64,000 nucleotides of DNA from Quercus robur (taxonomy: Eukaryota > Streptophyta > Magnoliopsida > Fagales > Fagaceae). Location of the stretch: positions 9,357,282 through 9,421,281 of the forward strand of contig NC_065535.1 in the NCBI RefSeq assembly GCF_932294415.1, written 5' to 3'. Below, one piece after another: positions 24,201-35,826 of the stretch (positions are counted from its first letter, which is position 1; the number at the start of each line of letters is the position of its first letter). Below the pieces are notes generated by a model, which was not told where the DNA came from, made no database searches, and saw nothing but the letters and a program-made list of their open reading frames with translations. The position numbers and the translations under genes are program-made.

Positions 24201-26639
24201 AGCAGGAGTCTTGATATTGGGGCCATAGCTAGATGATTGCTTGTGGGAAACTGATTTTGAACTAATTAGTGCTTGGTTTTCATGGTTGTATTTAGTAGCT
24301 TCTGCACGGTAAGTCAGAGCTGTCAGCCTTTGCTTGAGATCATTCCTTTCAACTTGTTGGATATTATGAGAACGTCTTGAGGGCTTGTCAAAGGAAAACC
24401 TTGGTAGGGCAAGTTGCTTCTGCTCGGGCATTGGGACTGTATTTTCTTCGTTGTCTTCATCATCCTCTAGTAATACAATCCGATTTTTCCTCTGTGGGCT
24501 GACCATGTAGTCTGATGCCTCTTGCAAGTTTACAAGCATCCGCAGAGACTCTTCCAAATCCATGGCCCCTTTTAACAGTTCCTTCCCAATTTCTATTGAA
24601 TATCCATCAAAGTTAAGGCCATTTGAGCATGCTCTCAGAATCTGGTTTAGCTTCTGTGCCCCTTTTGATATTTCATTAATATGGAGGTGAGAGAGAGCGG
24701 GGAAGGGATTACTTGAAGACATCTGCCTATCTGTTCTGCTTCTCTCCATCTTGCCAAAGTCCATGGATTTCCTGCCAATTTGGTGCAGGAAACCCAACAT
24801 TGAATTATTGCCAGAGGAATCTGTTCTTATTAGCTTTCCTCCATTTTCAATGGCAAAAGCCAGAGCCATGGATAGATTTCCTATTTGTTGTGAGTTCCGA
24901 CCACCTGCATAAGGAACAACCTGTCTTGAAGCTTCTTCAATGATGGATGGTCTACTGCTTTTACTAGACCTATTCTGTACATTTGTAGTTCTGGAACCAA
25001 TCTGCAGGAAATTAAGCAATTGACTCAAGTAAGTTCCTGCCATCTGCTTCAACTATTAAAAAAGATTGCAACAAAGTTAGGTAGCTTACAGGTTCATGGG
25101 ATTTTATGTTCCTGGATCCCTTATGAGTTTGCTTTGAGTAAGCATAAGCATCTGTACATACACAAGATAGAGCAATACAGGATGTAATTATATCTCTTAA
25201 CTGGTTGTTAACTCAAGGTTATATTGGTTAGTATGTTTATCTCATCTAGTCCTTGATCACTTTTACAGTTTTTGAACTCTAAACAGCATTGTGTTGCTCA
25301 CTATGAGCAATTGGGGATATTAATAGTAGAAAGCCACTCTTGTTTTTTTTTATGTTGGATTATCCGTCGTATTTCCTCTTGCCCATTGAAACTTTAACAT
25401 CTCTGTAGTGTATATGTGCACTCTATGTGCACTCAAGTATACCTTTACACTGAAGTCAGTTCAAGGAAGAGAAAAAAATCACACCCACCCCCTGCGCGGC
25501 GGCCCGCCACCCCCATTTTCTCTCTCATTTCCTTTTCTTAGACAAATATATCTCCACTATTTTCCTTTTGCTTTTAAAATTTTCCTATTTTACATATTAA
25601 TTTATTGGTCTGGGAGTGCAATGACATGAGAAACTGGATGGCAGGGCTCGAGAAGTTTTCATATTATGGTCATGAGCTATGTATATTGAATGAACAGCCT
25701 AGCAGTGTCAAGTGTAAACTACCTAATGGCAGTTAGTAAATCAATTCAGTTTGCCTTTGATATTTGTGAGTATAGTTTGCATCTGGTTTTGTCAAAATCC
25801 CTCTGTAATTGAACAAATGTAAAATCACGGAAGATAGATGAATTTAATAGCATTGTTAACTCTCTCTCTTTTTTTTTTTTTTGGCTTAGGAAGTACATGG
25901 TTAACTTAGTGGTACTCAATGGGAAATGGCTGACCCCGCTGTATATCGAAATATTTCTATCTTTAATTTTTATTTATTTATTTTATTTTAAATTGAATTA
26001 TCACCAGTAGATGATCTTTCATGGTCTGATGTATAAGTTTTTTAGGAAACAAGTTAAGTTCAGTGTTTTCTTCTTCTTTATTATTATTTTTTAATATTCT
26101 TTTGCTAAGCAACTTGATAGTGCTTTCACTGTTTCACATATGAACCCCTTTTTCTTTTCAAGAAAGACACGTGACAAAGTTCTTTGATTCTTTCTCCTAC
26201 CTAATATTGTTTTTCAGCTTCCAAATGATACTTCCAGACTTCTTTGGTGTTGCTTGAGCTTATTGAATTAGAATCCTAACTCAGTAAAATAGTTCAGCAT
26301 AAAGTCTGAACCATGCTTCAATTTGAAGCAACTCAAATGGCCCAACAGCAAAAATTAGTTAGAAGTCATTCTTTCTTGGAGATGACTATGCATGCAGAAG
26401 CAATTGTTAATTTTGTACCTTGAAGGTCTTGTTTCATGCTCTTTGCTTGTGTGTAACAATTTAAATGCCTAATGACTTCACACAATTAATGATTATATGA
26501 TTCCAATGCAAATACTCGATAGATACTTACCTAAAGCCATTGAGTTTGAACGGTTTGAGCTTTTAGACGCTGCTACTCGTTCCTTACGTAACCGGAGATC
26601 ATCCAACAGCTTCTGCGCAAAATCCGATCTCTTCGCCAT
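21287..26639 (-). CDS. DUF4378-domain, TRM/LONGIFOLIA-like protein
   Basis: Five exons give one uninterrupted 3255-bp frame (1084 aa): 26639-26531, 25151-25090, 25001-22638, 22502-22394 and 21897-21287. All junctions are GT-AG and phases agree. The protein starts MAKRSDFAQKLLDDLRLRKE, a basic amphipathic N-terminus typical of this subgroup. A VARLMGL-type motif (SNVIAKLMGLDDVP) is near residues 345-358. A long Gln/Lys/Ser-rich, probably disordered middle follows. The C-terminal DUF4378 block carries WDLGWNDMMF and VERHVLNGLVDEI. TRM-family proteins bind TON1/PP2A components or microtubules and affect cell division plane and elongation. The family link is clear, but the particular function is inferred. 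An in-frame extension reading MAGTYLSQLL before exon 3 was rejected as coding: it lies in an 88-nt intron with good GTAAGC and CTGCAG sites. Confidence 0.9.
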
Positions 26640-27001
26640 GTTGTGCTTGCAAGAGGGTGTCTCAATCTTGAGCTCTGGTGGAAAGAAAATGGCAGAATGT
26701 CTTTACATTGTATATGGGCTATATTTCTTTTACAGGCAAGAGAGGAAGGAATGTTATGTTTCTTGAGGAATGTAATGTTTCTTTTCTAGTTGGTGGGGTT
26801 CTTTCAGAGTTGGGTGAGGTGGGAAGTCCAGTCCAAAGCAATCTAATTGAGTTTTGAAAATTTATCCTCAATGGTTGACGTGAACGTTAGATCTCACACC
26901 CTCTTTCTGACGTTTGTGTGTGCTAGCTTTTATTCTAATCCAAGCAATGCTAGAGGTTTCAAACGTCTTCTATTTCAAGCTTCTTCACGAGGAACTTTCT
27001 T

Positions 27002-27052
<51 letters not shown>

Positions 27053-27689
27053 CACTATTGCTACATATCCTTGAAAGGGTCTTCACATTTTGTGCTTCAC
27101 GACATATTTCATGATGACACAAGGAAGGTGAGGGAATGGTAGATATATGGCAAAATGACATTTGAGCATGGTGTACCCATTTACCTGGTGCTGTAATCTT
27201 TGTACACATGCCACACTTGATGTAGCTGCCATCTGCAGTCTTATAGAGTCGATGGAGTGTCTTCGAAACTGTGTGTCAGGGAATCATCTTACGAGCGATG
27301 TGGACTCTCCGTGAGAGAGAGAGAGAGACAATTTCTTTTACCTAAACGAATCAAATGTAATTACCAATCTATAGGAACTTTTCTCTCTAAATCTTAGTAC
27401 CAAGATATAGCTAATTGAAGAGCTACCTTCTTTCCTAAACTACAAATGCATTGAATGATCACCAAAACATAACCATCTTCCATTGGGACTTGATCAGCCT
27501 TGCTGGGAAAGCCCATGACAAGGCACAACCAATACATGAATTTCTGAAGGCTCACTTTCATGATTCATGAACCGCTACATTTGCTTCTCTACTTACCCAA
27601 TTTAAAACTACAGCTTCCTAAAGTAAAAAGTAACCCGACAATTCCTTAACATCGTCTATTAATATTGGAGATAACTCCCAGCATGGACA
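26640..27689. other. Upstream region of the DUF4378 gene; T49 homopolymer
   Basis: This should hold the promoter and 5' leader of the minus-strand DUF4378 gene, but no clear TATA box stands out. A run of 49 T (27004-27052) lies about 365 bp upstream of the start codon. It reads as A49 on the gene's strand, so it may be a retroelement poly(A) tail. A (GA)n tract is at about 27313-27328. Confidence 0.5.
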
Positions 27690-28760
27690 TTGCATGTGCT
27701 TGATTAATAAATCCATGTACACTTGCATCTCCTTAATTCAGCTTCAATAACTACTTCTTGAACCCCTTGTTTGCTTGGCCAAATTGACTACCCAACAAAT
27801 CCCCAACGCTTCTACAACTTCCAAGTTACAAGCCTGGTTGATCCTTATGCATGTTTCAACTATCTGACACTTCCAAGCTACCATAGCACTCTCAAACATT
27901 TTAACCACCATGTGTGGATGTCGTTCAGTGAGACCTGACAATTGCTGATGGTAACTTGGCTTCTTAGCTTCTATTATCTATATCTATAAACAATCCAACG
28001 CAATTGAAGCACACAAAGAAAACTCTCCTCAAGTGCATTTTATGACTTTCTTGCATTTTTAATTTCCAAAATTTGCCCCCACAATGCCTTTCCACTTTGA
28101 TCTAATCTCATACATAGGTTGCTTCAGTATGTTGGCTTCATTTCACAGGAAACCGGCCTTTGTTATTGCCAACCCAAATCAGCTTATCAGGCCTGCACAA
28201 CAAAGGTAATTAGGATTCATTTGATGGATTCACAGGTTTCCTTGTCAAACAGATTATTTAGTTTCTTTTCATCATAACTCAGATTATGTGATGTCAAGAG
28301 GCTTATAATTCAACGGATACTTTATAGAATTTTCAACCAAGTCACCCAATGTTCAAATACCCTCTTTCAAACTATCAAATTATTAAAAAAACCTTGACCA
28401 TGTGACATAAGCAGATTTGCCAGCACCACTAGTGTCTTTGATTCTCTCTCACTCTCCACACCCATTTGGCCTTTTTTTAGCCTTAACTTTCAACCTCTAT
28501 ACACAAACTGTCTCTTTTGGATGTCAACACAATTTTCGCCAGCACCGCCTTGTTAAGGTCCTCGAATCTTTTTAACTTAAGTCCACCATGTTTTTCAGGC
28601 TAGCAAATAGAGTCCCAAAGACCGAATAGTTCCCAAACTTCCCTTATAGTTTTCACTTTTCATAGCTTCCACCACAATCTCCTCACGAATCACGAAGATG
28701 GCATCAAGCTTTTCACAAAGCTGATCAGGGAAGTTGGAAAGTTGACATGGTACCGTGTTC
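27690..28760 (-). pseudogene. Decayed LINE (L1-type) ORF2 3' part: RT C-terminus, zf-RVT, RNase H
   Basis: Read on the minus strand, broken frames match the usual order of plant LINE ORF2. LPDQLCEKLDAI-like sequence comes first (about 28740). GGLKLKRFEDLNKAVLAKI and SKRDSLCIE follow (about 28590-28520). Then come DKLIWVGNNKGRFPVK (about 28180-28135) and a WKLKMQESHKMHLRRV zf-RVT-like piece (about 28060). The last piece is an RNase H-like VVEALGICW...NLAKQ...EVVIEAE (about 27820-27740). Many stops and frameshifts interrupt it. The reverse-transcriptase catalytic core is not present. It is an old truncated insertion. Confidence 0.75.
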
Positions 28761-28789
28761 ATTATATAGATATATTTATTATTTAATTT

Positions 28790-29629
28790 ACGGTTAATTA
28801 ATGCAAATAAAAAAATTAGCTAAGTAATTGATTACGCATCGATACTCTAGTGTAGCTCATCGTATCATGTACACAAGAGTCAGCACAAATCTTTCTAAGA
28901 TGTATCAATCATTCATCAATCCTATGTTAAAATTGATGATTTTGAACCTTTTAATTACGCACAGATTAATGTAGTTCATCATATCATTATCAGTGTGCTT
29001 CCCAGAGTGAGCCATGGGACACGGCTCTTCAGATGTGTTGTTAGTTAACAGGTACCTTTATAACAATCATTAATAAATTATTTTTAAAAGATTTTGACAT
29101 TATTATTATTGAAAATATAAAAATAATTAATTTTTTTTGGTCATCTTAACAGACGTTCTTGGAACAATTGTTAATAAACATTAAACTATAATAAGAAAGT
29201 TTTGACGCTATTTTCACGAAAAATATATAAATTATTAACAACATTATTGTTTTATCATTATTCTAATAAAACGTTTCTAAAAATAACTCCTAAATTAATG
29301 CCTTTAAGGTAGCGGTTAACATTTCTATTCTTTTTTTTTTTTTTCCTCTTAAAAAAAAAAGTTCCAATAATATTTACTAAATATCTTTATGTCATCCTTC
29401 GTCTTTTTCAGTTAAAAATCCTGATTTTAATTCTTTTAAATTTAATTTAAAATTAAAAACTATTTATTCAGTTTTTGCAAGTGATAGGGCAGACTCAACA
29501 TAATTTATAGGGAATTGGGGAATTGTGCTTAGCAGAAAGGACAGCCTGCAAGCAATTAACTCATACATAATGAAAATGTTTACAAATAGAGCTCGATAAA
29601 TTTGAGTCCGCATCTAGTGAGTATGGCTA
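28790..29629. other. Intergenic, no gene seen
   Basis: AT-rich with short repeats; no coding or structural feature recognised. Confidence 0.6.
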
Positions 29630-29638
29630 GTTATTATT

Positions 29639-30700
29639 GGGCAAAACTTAGGTACAGTTACTTAGGTGCAGTACATTAGGTTCCCTATTTAAAATTTTGA
29701 CATCTGTCCAGTTTAACGATCCACACAAACGGCGTTAAAACTTAATTTTTTTTTTTCCCATCTTCCTTCTTTTCCCTATACTGCAACTGCAAGAGAACCC
29801 ATGGCTTCAGATCTTGGCATTGTAGGATCAGTGCCTTCTGCTGAAGAATAAATAGATATCATCATCCAACGCAAACAAAAAAGCCTCAGCAAAAAAATAA
29901 GGAAGAAAGGGGAAAAAAAGCAGAAAGCTTTGAGTCCAACGATTCGCCTCTTCTCAAAATTGTCACCTTCTCCATCGCTGGACCGATCTTCGCCACTCTC
30001 AAATTGTCCGCAAAGCTCAACCTTTTCAAGACCGATGGCTCCACCGTGGTGACGTACCTCTTCTTCTCCTGCCAGACCGCCGGTTTCCGGCTAGATCTAG
30101 TGTTAGAATAGTTAAAGTAAGGGTTTCCATAGTTTCTCCGACGATAAAAAATCGCCGGCTTCTTTATTTTCTCCTTTCTTTTTTATTTTTTTGCTGGAGA
30201 TTTTTTGTTTGCTTTTTGGTGAGCACCATGGGAAAGCAGAAAGCATAGCTTTTGATCGGCTGAGATGAGAACAAGTTTATAGATGATGGATTTCCTTGTT
30301 TTCCTTTTTCTTCTCTCAAAAGGGGTACCTCCACTATCTTCATGGTTATTTTTATTATTTTATATGGTTTTAGTTGCAGTGAGCCCGTGACTATTGGATT
30401 TATTTGGATTTCCCACAATGAATTTTGGCTTTTTACTTTATTTGGATTTATTTGGAGTAGAAAGCATAGCTCATCTCTTTATTCTTCAGCGGAAGCCACA
30501 GATCCTACCATTTGAAAGATCTAAAATATGAAGCTGTGGGTTCTCTTGCAAGTGCAGTGCAGGAAAAAGAAGGAAGAAGGGGGAAAAAAAAAAAGAAGTT
30601 TTAACGCTGTTTGCTTGGTTTGTTAAACTAGACAGATGTCAAGATTTTAAGTAGGGAACCTAATGTACTGCACCTAACGAACTGTACCTAAGTTTTGCCT
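29639..30700. mobile_element. Mutator-like element with long inverted repeats and a foreign insert (Pack-MULE candidate)
   Basis: The ends are GGGCAAAACTTAGGTACAG at the left and, on the minus strand at the right, AGGCAAAACTTAGGTACAG. The inverted repeats stay well matched for about 105 bp and remain recognisable to about 230 bp per arm (29639 to ~29870, ~30465 to 30700). GTTATTATT flanks both sides exactly (29630-29638 and 30701-30709), giving a perfect 9-bp target duplication. No transposase is encoded. The core holds a GC-richer stretch (about 29900-30115) that is open for about 65 codons. Confidence 0.85.
29932..30111 (+). pseudogene. Possible captured gene fragment inside the Mutator-like element
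   Basis: A GC-rich open stretch encodes ESNDSPLLKIVTFSIAGPIF, continuing to TAGFRLDLVLE before a stop. Its composition contrasts with the AT-rich surroundings and it has codon-like spacing, as expected for an exon captured by a Pack-MULE. I do not recognise the parent gene. It has no convincing start codon of its own and is unlikely to be functional. Confidence 0.4.
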
Positions 30701-30730
30701 GTTATTATTTTAGTAGGCTGAATTCTCTTT

Positions 30731-31378
30731 GAGCAGGCTGGTTATGACATGGCAAAACGGGTGAAACGAGCAGGCTGGTTATGACATGACAAAACGAGTT
30801 AGACCTGTTTGACCCGTAACCCGATTAATTCGTTCAAAAATGACCCATTTTAACCCGTGACCCTTTTTGAACCCAATTCGAACCCGACCCGTCCCGCCCA
30901 TTTTGCCACATCTACCAATGTTTAGTAGATTGAGATTGAGGTGTAATTTTTATAAAATATTTACTTATTCTTTTTTACTTAATATGTTATGTATTCCATT
31001 ATAGTTTATCATTCTTTATTTGCCACTTTCATTTTCTCTTCCTACTTTAAATAGATCGAAAATTATACCAAGATTAGTTTCTAAAAAGCTGGAATAAGAG
31101 TTGCACCAAATTTTAGTATCAAGTCAAGTGTTTAGTAGTAATTGGTAACAATATCACCAGTGAGAATTTAATCACAGTTAAGGAACTCGTAAACAACTGA
31201 CAGATTGCAAAAAAAAAAATTGTTTGAAAAATACGAGTCAACTTGACTGACTCGCGACCCGACTTAACCCATGACCCGATTGACCCGCAACCCAATTGAC
31301 CCGTTTAAAAATGACATGTTTTGACCCGCGACCCGTTTGACCCAACCCGACCCGCTCCGCCCGTTTTGCCACATGACT
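30731..31378. repeat. Degenerate hAT-like repeats rich in GACCCG motifs
   Basis: Segments at about 30745-30912 and 31230-31378 are full of 'gacccg/acccgac' and end in TTTTGCCACAT. A mirror GGCAAAACGGG lies at the left. This is the signature of hAT MITE arms. A 37-bp tandem duplication starts at 30731 and 30768 (GAGCAGGCTGGTTATGACAT). Boundaries are unclear. Confidence 0.5.
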
Positions 31379-31452
31379 TGCATCATGAACTATTAAAAGC
31401 ATGAATTAATGAATTATAAATGTGAAAGAAAATTTATTAGTAGTATGACTTA

Positions 31453-32507
31453 AAGCATCTCCAACAACTTATCTAAATTTTTGTACTGTTTGAACAGTGA
31501 ACAGTGACATTTAATTTTTAGTTACTTACTTTTTCAAATACACTTTCTAACAGATTCTCTATTCTTTTCTCCATCTCATTTAAATATTATTTATTCATTC
31601 ATTTTTTTTTATCATCATTTATTCTTCATATATATTCATTCCCAACAACTATATTTTTCGAAGTGTTATATTCATAACATTTTTCGCAATACTTTCACAA
31701 GAATCACAACAAAATCTTATGTGAAAAGTTGTTACTAATTTTAATTTAAACCCACCACTTAAATTATTTTTTTACTCATCAATATTAGTTAATAACAATA
31801 TGTTACTTAAAATTTATTGTGAAAATATTCTGGTAGCATTTCTTAATTGTCATTTCTTATTCTTTATATTATTTTTCCTTTCAATTTCATCTATACATTA
31901 TTTTTTCTCTTGTTTTTTCTCCACCACACATGTATACCCACTCTAGCTCCCTTCTTTACTTTTTCTACTTGATTCCAAATCACTCTCTCTCTCTCTCTCT
32001 ACTTTTTCTTTTTCTTTTTCTACTTGATTCTAGAACATTCTCTAACTCTCTATGTGATAAGAAACAAAAAAAGAACAAGCAAGAGATATCTTGCTTGCTC
32101 CATCGTTGATTGAAGGATAGGCAGGCGCAAAATCTTGCTTGCTCTACCATTGCTAGCTCTCTATCTTTTTTTTTTTTTTTTTTGTTATGATTTGATTAAT
32201 TTTAAGATTGTATTTTTTAGTTTGTATTTTGATTATGCTTAAGTTTAGAGATGTTTGAGAGAAAAGATTCCTGTGTTTGTAGCCGTTGTGAGAGGAGAGA
32301 AAAAAAATTGTTTTTTATTGAGTTGTATGATTTTTTTTAAGTAGAAAAATTCATTTGGAGTTGCTACAATGTTTTTTATATCTAGAGAAGCATTGTAGCA
32401 ACTTCAAAAAAATTTTAGAAAAGTTTTGCATTTGAAGAATTTTTTGGAGTTGATTTTTGGGGTTTGTTCTCTAAAAAATAGATTTAGCTAATCTATTGGA
32501 GATGCTC
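31453..32507. mobile_element. PIF/Harbinger-like non-autonomous element, TTA target duplication
   Basis: The left end AAGCATCTCCAACAACTTA and the right end (minus strand GAGCATCTCCAATAGATTAG) form the well-known GAGCATCTCCAA terminal repeat. TTA occurs on both sides (31450-31452 and 32508-32510), as expected for PIF/Harbinger. It is 1055 bp with no transposase frame. The interior holds a (CT)n tract near 31984-32001. Confidence 0.7.
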
Positions 32508-32510
32508 TTA

Positions 32511-33365
32511 CTTTGCAAATGTACATCATACCTAAAAAAATAAATTTTTTAAAAATTGTGCATGAACTAAAAAACGATGAATAAGCTTACAAAAATATCT
32601 GCGAAACGATCTTAAGTAAGCAATAAACTAGAGAGTAAAGGAGGGACTCAAATCATGCTTCTCCTTGTAAATGATAGTAAGCAATACTACTACTAAACTA
32701 TAAAAGTCTTAACATAATTATTGATAAGTTAAAAATTGTTATCGAAGGAGACGCAGTGAATGTATCAGTATGAATGAATTAAAAAGTATATATTAACGAT
32801 TTTAAAAAATATATATTTATTGAATTATTTTAGGCAAATAATAAATTGATTGAAAAGGCATCCTAGTGAACAGAATTAAAAAGGAGAAAGTGTAAAGAAA
32901 ATACTAGTGCAAAAGTAACGAAGTTTCTTGGTACAACTAAATACAAAGGATTTGGAGAAGCTCGAGATGATAGAATTGGCTCACAAGCTCTTTAATAAGA
33001 TTTTTTTTTTTTAATTATAAATTAATTTAATCCCTTAAATTTTACTTCAATTGTCAAATTAATTCTTAAAGTTTATTTTTTATTAACTTAGTCATTCACT
33101 TTGTGAAAATGAGCTAATCTAATTCCAATAGAAACAATGAGATAATCATTTTTTAAATCCCCCTAATTCCTATTAAACCATGAATATGACTTGATGCGTG
33201 TAAACACGTGTCCGTATCATATCAGGTCTAATATAGTGGACTGAAACTTAACCTATAAATTACAATCCTCTCATGACGTTAAATCGGTTGAAGCCACCAC
33301 CATAACCCCTCCCACACCTCAAAAATTAACTTATCAAGTGATTTCAATTAACATTTTGACACCAT
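32511..33365. other. Intergenic, no gene seen
   Basis: AT-rich; no supported feature. Confidence 0.6.
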
Positions 33366-33369
33366 CGAA

Positions 33370-33550
33370 GGGTGGTAGCCTAATGGTAGGAGTTTCTTGA
33401 ATTATCATCCTTACGAATTCGAGAGTTGTGATTCGAGTTGTAATACTTTAGTTTAAAATGTTGTGTCACATGGATAGCCCAAATCAACTTCGATGGTACC
33501 ACACCATAGAATTCAAGTTTAAGTGAGATGTATGAGTCTTTTTTTTCATT
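33370..33550 (+). mobile_element. tRNA-derived SINE (candidate)
   Basis: An A-box-like TAGCCTAATGG is followed about 45 bp later by a degenerate B-box (GTGATTCGAGTTG). A non-tRNA body and a 'gagatgtatgagtctttttttt' end follow. The layout is that of a plant SINE. The target duplication is not evident. Confidence 0.5.
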
Positions 33551-33914
33551 CATAAAAATAAAAAATAAAAAAAATTTACATTTTCACATATTCAATTTAG
33601 GTTCAACCCGAATCCGACTAACCCATAAACACCTATACAAGTACCCGAGTGGCCAAACAGGTTGTATATAGTATATACCATATACCTTGATTTTTTTCGT
33701 CGGTGACTCACATGGACCACTAGCATTTAAACACGTGTCAGGGCTAAAAATATCTCACCCCAACGAAAATTTATCGAGAACCTTCTCTCCCTCTTATAAG
33801 AGCCGTCGATGCCTTACCCTAATCTTGCACCCTATAATCACTACTCCTTTTCCATCTCTCAAATCCAACCGTTTATAATTTTTTCACAATCGTCCGATAA
33901 ACCAAAGATTCCAC

Positions 33915-33922
33915 TATATAAA
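33915..33922 (+). promoter_or_regulatory. TATA box with Y-patch; start of an unidentified transcript
   Basis: TATATAAA is followed directly by a pyrimidine-rich stretch (CTTTCCTTCTCTCCTCACC), the classic plant TATA plus Y-patch arrangement. A CT-rich leader-like region follows. A short open frame starts MAFSRFDHRSPISDS near 34050 and stops after about 34 codons. No downstream protein gene could be assigned, so this may be a non-coding RNA or a promoter fragment left by a duplication. Confidence 0.5.
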
Positions 33923-34293
33923 CTTTCCTTCTCTCCTCACCCGCCCCATCTTTCATTCCCTCTATTATTCTCTCTCTCACATAAGAAACGTTTCTCTTGG
34001 ATCTGTTCCTCCCTATTAGACCAGGCCGTTTCTTCTTCCACGTTTCGATTATGGCATTTAGCCGTTTCGATCACCGTTCTCCAATATCAGATTCCACTAT
34101 TCAAACGTTTCGATTGCCGTTTCTTATTCGCTTTAGATCCACAGAGTTCGGATGAAGGTACCACAATTAAGCTTTAGATTCCAATATTCAAACGTTTTGT
34201 TTGGTAGATCTGCTTCTTTGAATCTTGAATCGACGCAACTCTTGTTTTTCCATTCAGTTCGTCACGACCGTTGCGAATCTCAATCTCAGCGAT

Positions 34294-34740
34294 TCAATTT
34301 CGGCGAATAGCATATAAATTTCTTGACCAGAGGTACGTAATCAAAGATTCGAAATCCTGTATTCTATAATTCTTTTCTTGACCCAGTTTCATTGATTACT
34401 TATGCTCAATTATTTTGAATTTGATAAACCTTCAGTATTTTCAAGAAATGGTGACATGGCTGAGGATCTTTGATTATAACACAAGGATTATACTTTCGGG
34501 ACCAATTCAATTCGATGAATAGCACATATATTTCATCACCAGAGGTTCGTAATCAAAAGAATCGAAATCCTCTGTTCTATAATTTATATCTCGATCTGGT
34601 TTTCTTGGATTACTTTATGCTCACTGTTTTTGAATTTGATAAACTTTTCAGTATTTTCAAGAAATGGTGACGTGTCCGATGATCAGATCGTTGGCGATGG
34701 ATTTTGATTATCGCACAAGGATTTACTTGCGGGGACCGTT
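34294..34740 (+). repeat. Imperfect tandem duplication, ~210-bp unit
   Basis: Copy 1 (about 34294-34495) and copy 2 (about 34505-34740) share 'gattcaatt(t)cg...gaatagca(c/t)atat', 'ccagaggt(a/t)cgtaatcaaa', 'atcgaaatcct' and 'cagtattttcaagaaatggtgac'. Both end in 'acaaggatt(t)a...cgggacc'. They are downstream of the TATA/Y-patch at 33915 and resemble a duplicated leader exon plus intron. Confidence 0.7.
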
Positions 34741-34744
34741 GATT

Positions 34745-35826
34745 GTGAAGATAAAATAGACAGGCTGGTTGGTTTGAATAAGCTTATGAGAGAAATTTGG
34801 CATATATGTTGTGTTATTAAATCAATCATTCAATGAATCTGATGGAGAGAAGCGAGAGAGGTATAATATAATATGTGTTGTTATCAATCGACCTTTGCCA
34901 TGACGGGTGCGCTTGCATGGCAGGTCAAAACCACACTTAATAAAATTTTCTATTTTTTGGGTTTTGGGGGGAGACGGCCCAGCCTTTTTTTCCATTTTGG
35001 GCTTTTGGGCCGGGCTCCTCCCTTGCGTGCGTGTTTCTCTTTTTTTTTTTTTTTTTTTAATTAATCTCTCTCTCAAAAGTCAAAACGCAAAAAACTAGCA
35101 TACATTACCCTATATACAGACAAGCGTGGCCAGAATAGCTGCTCTTTATGCTGCCCATCCTAAAGGTTCGTTAACACAAAAGGTAATTGCAAATTTGCAA
35201 TATTTAATTTCCAATCTATTACAATTTACAGCCCAATTATTTAAGCAAGCATTGCCCTTTAAATATTTTTATATACAATTACAATTCATTTAACAAGCTT
35301 AATAATTTTGAGCATATTATCAGCATGAAAGAACACATAAATTTTCAACTACAATATGCCCCACAACGTGCATCATTTTATTATAAAAAAAAAAAAAGGA
35401 TATGCTATTCCTTTTATTTATAATCGTGGATCCAACTGGAGGTGGCATGGATAGAGAAATATAATAAATAATATCAGCAACTAAGCAAATGAGTTGGTAC
35501 TTGCATTTTTATTTACCAAATGTTAGCACAATGCCACAAGCTATTACTCCCATAACTTTCATTCTACCACACAATTACAATTGGTTACTTACAATTGCAT
35601 ATGAATGGGGAGGAATCATATTTTGGACTAGAATTATTCAATGCCTTTGTGCGCTGGTCATTTAGTATTTTACAAGTCGTGTTTGGACTTAATGCTTTAT
35701 ATGTTCCTCATTTAGGATTCGAGTGTTCAGTACAGTTTGTACTCAACTTCTGTATCTGTTTATCAATTGTGGGGTGTAAAGCTTTGTATTACATAATGTA
35801 ACCGTATAAAGTGGCGTGCTCTCAAG
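34745..35826. other. Intergenic or intronic, no gene seen
   Basis: Only short open frames. A T-run of about 19 is at 35040-35058. No recognised feature. Confidence 0.5.

Noticed and set aside
23134-24943. Several plus-strand frames across 23.1-24.9 kb
   Set aside because: They are antisense shadows of the large DUF4378 exon.
25002-25052. In-frame N-terminal extension (MAGTYLSQLL...) as the start of the DUF4378 protein
   Set aside because: The leftmost codon is TTG rather than ATG, the stretch fits an intron with a CTGCAG acceptor at 25004-25002, and two upstream exons join perfectly in phase.
26985-27209. Frames with poly-Lys or poly-Phe around 27000
   Set aside because: They are only the translation of the T49 homopolymer.
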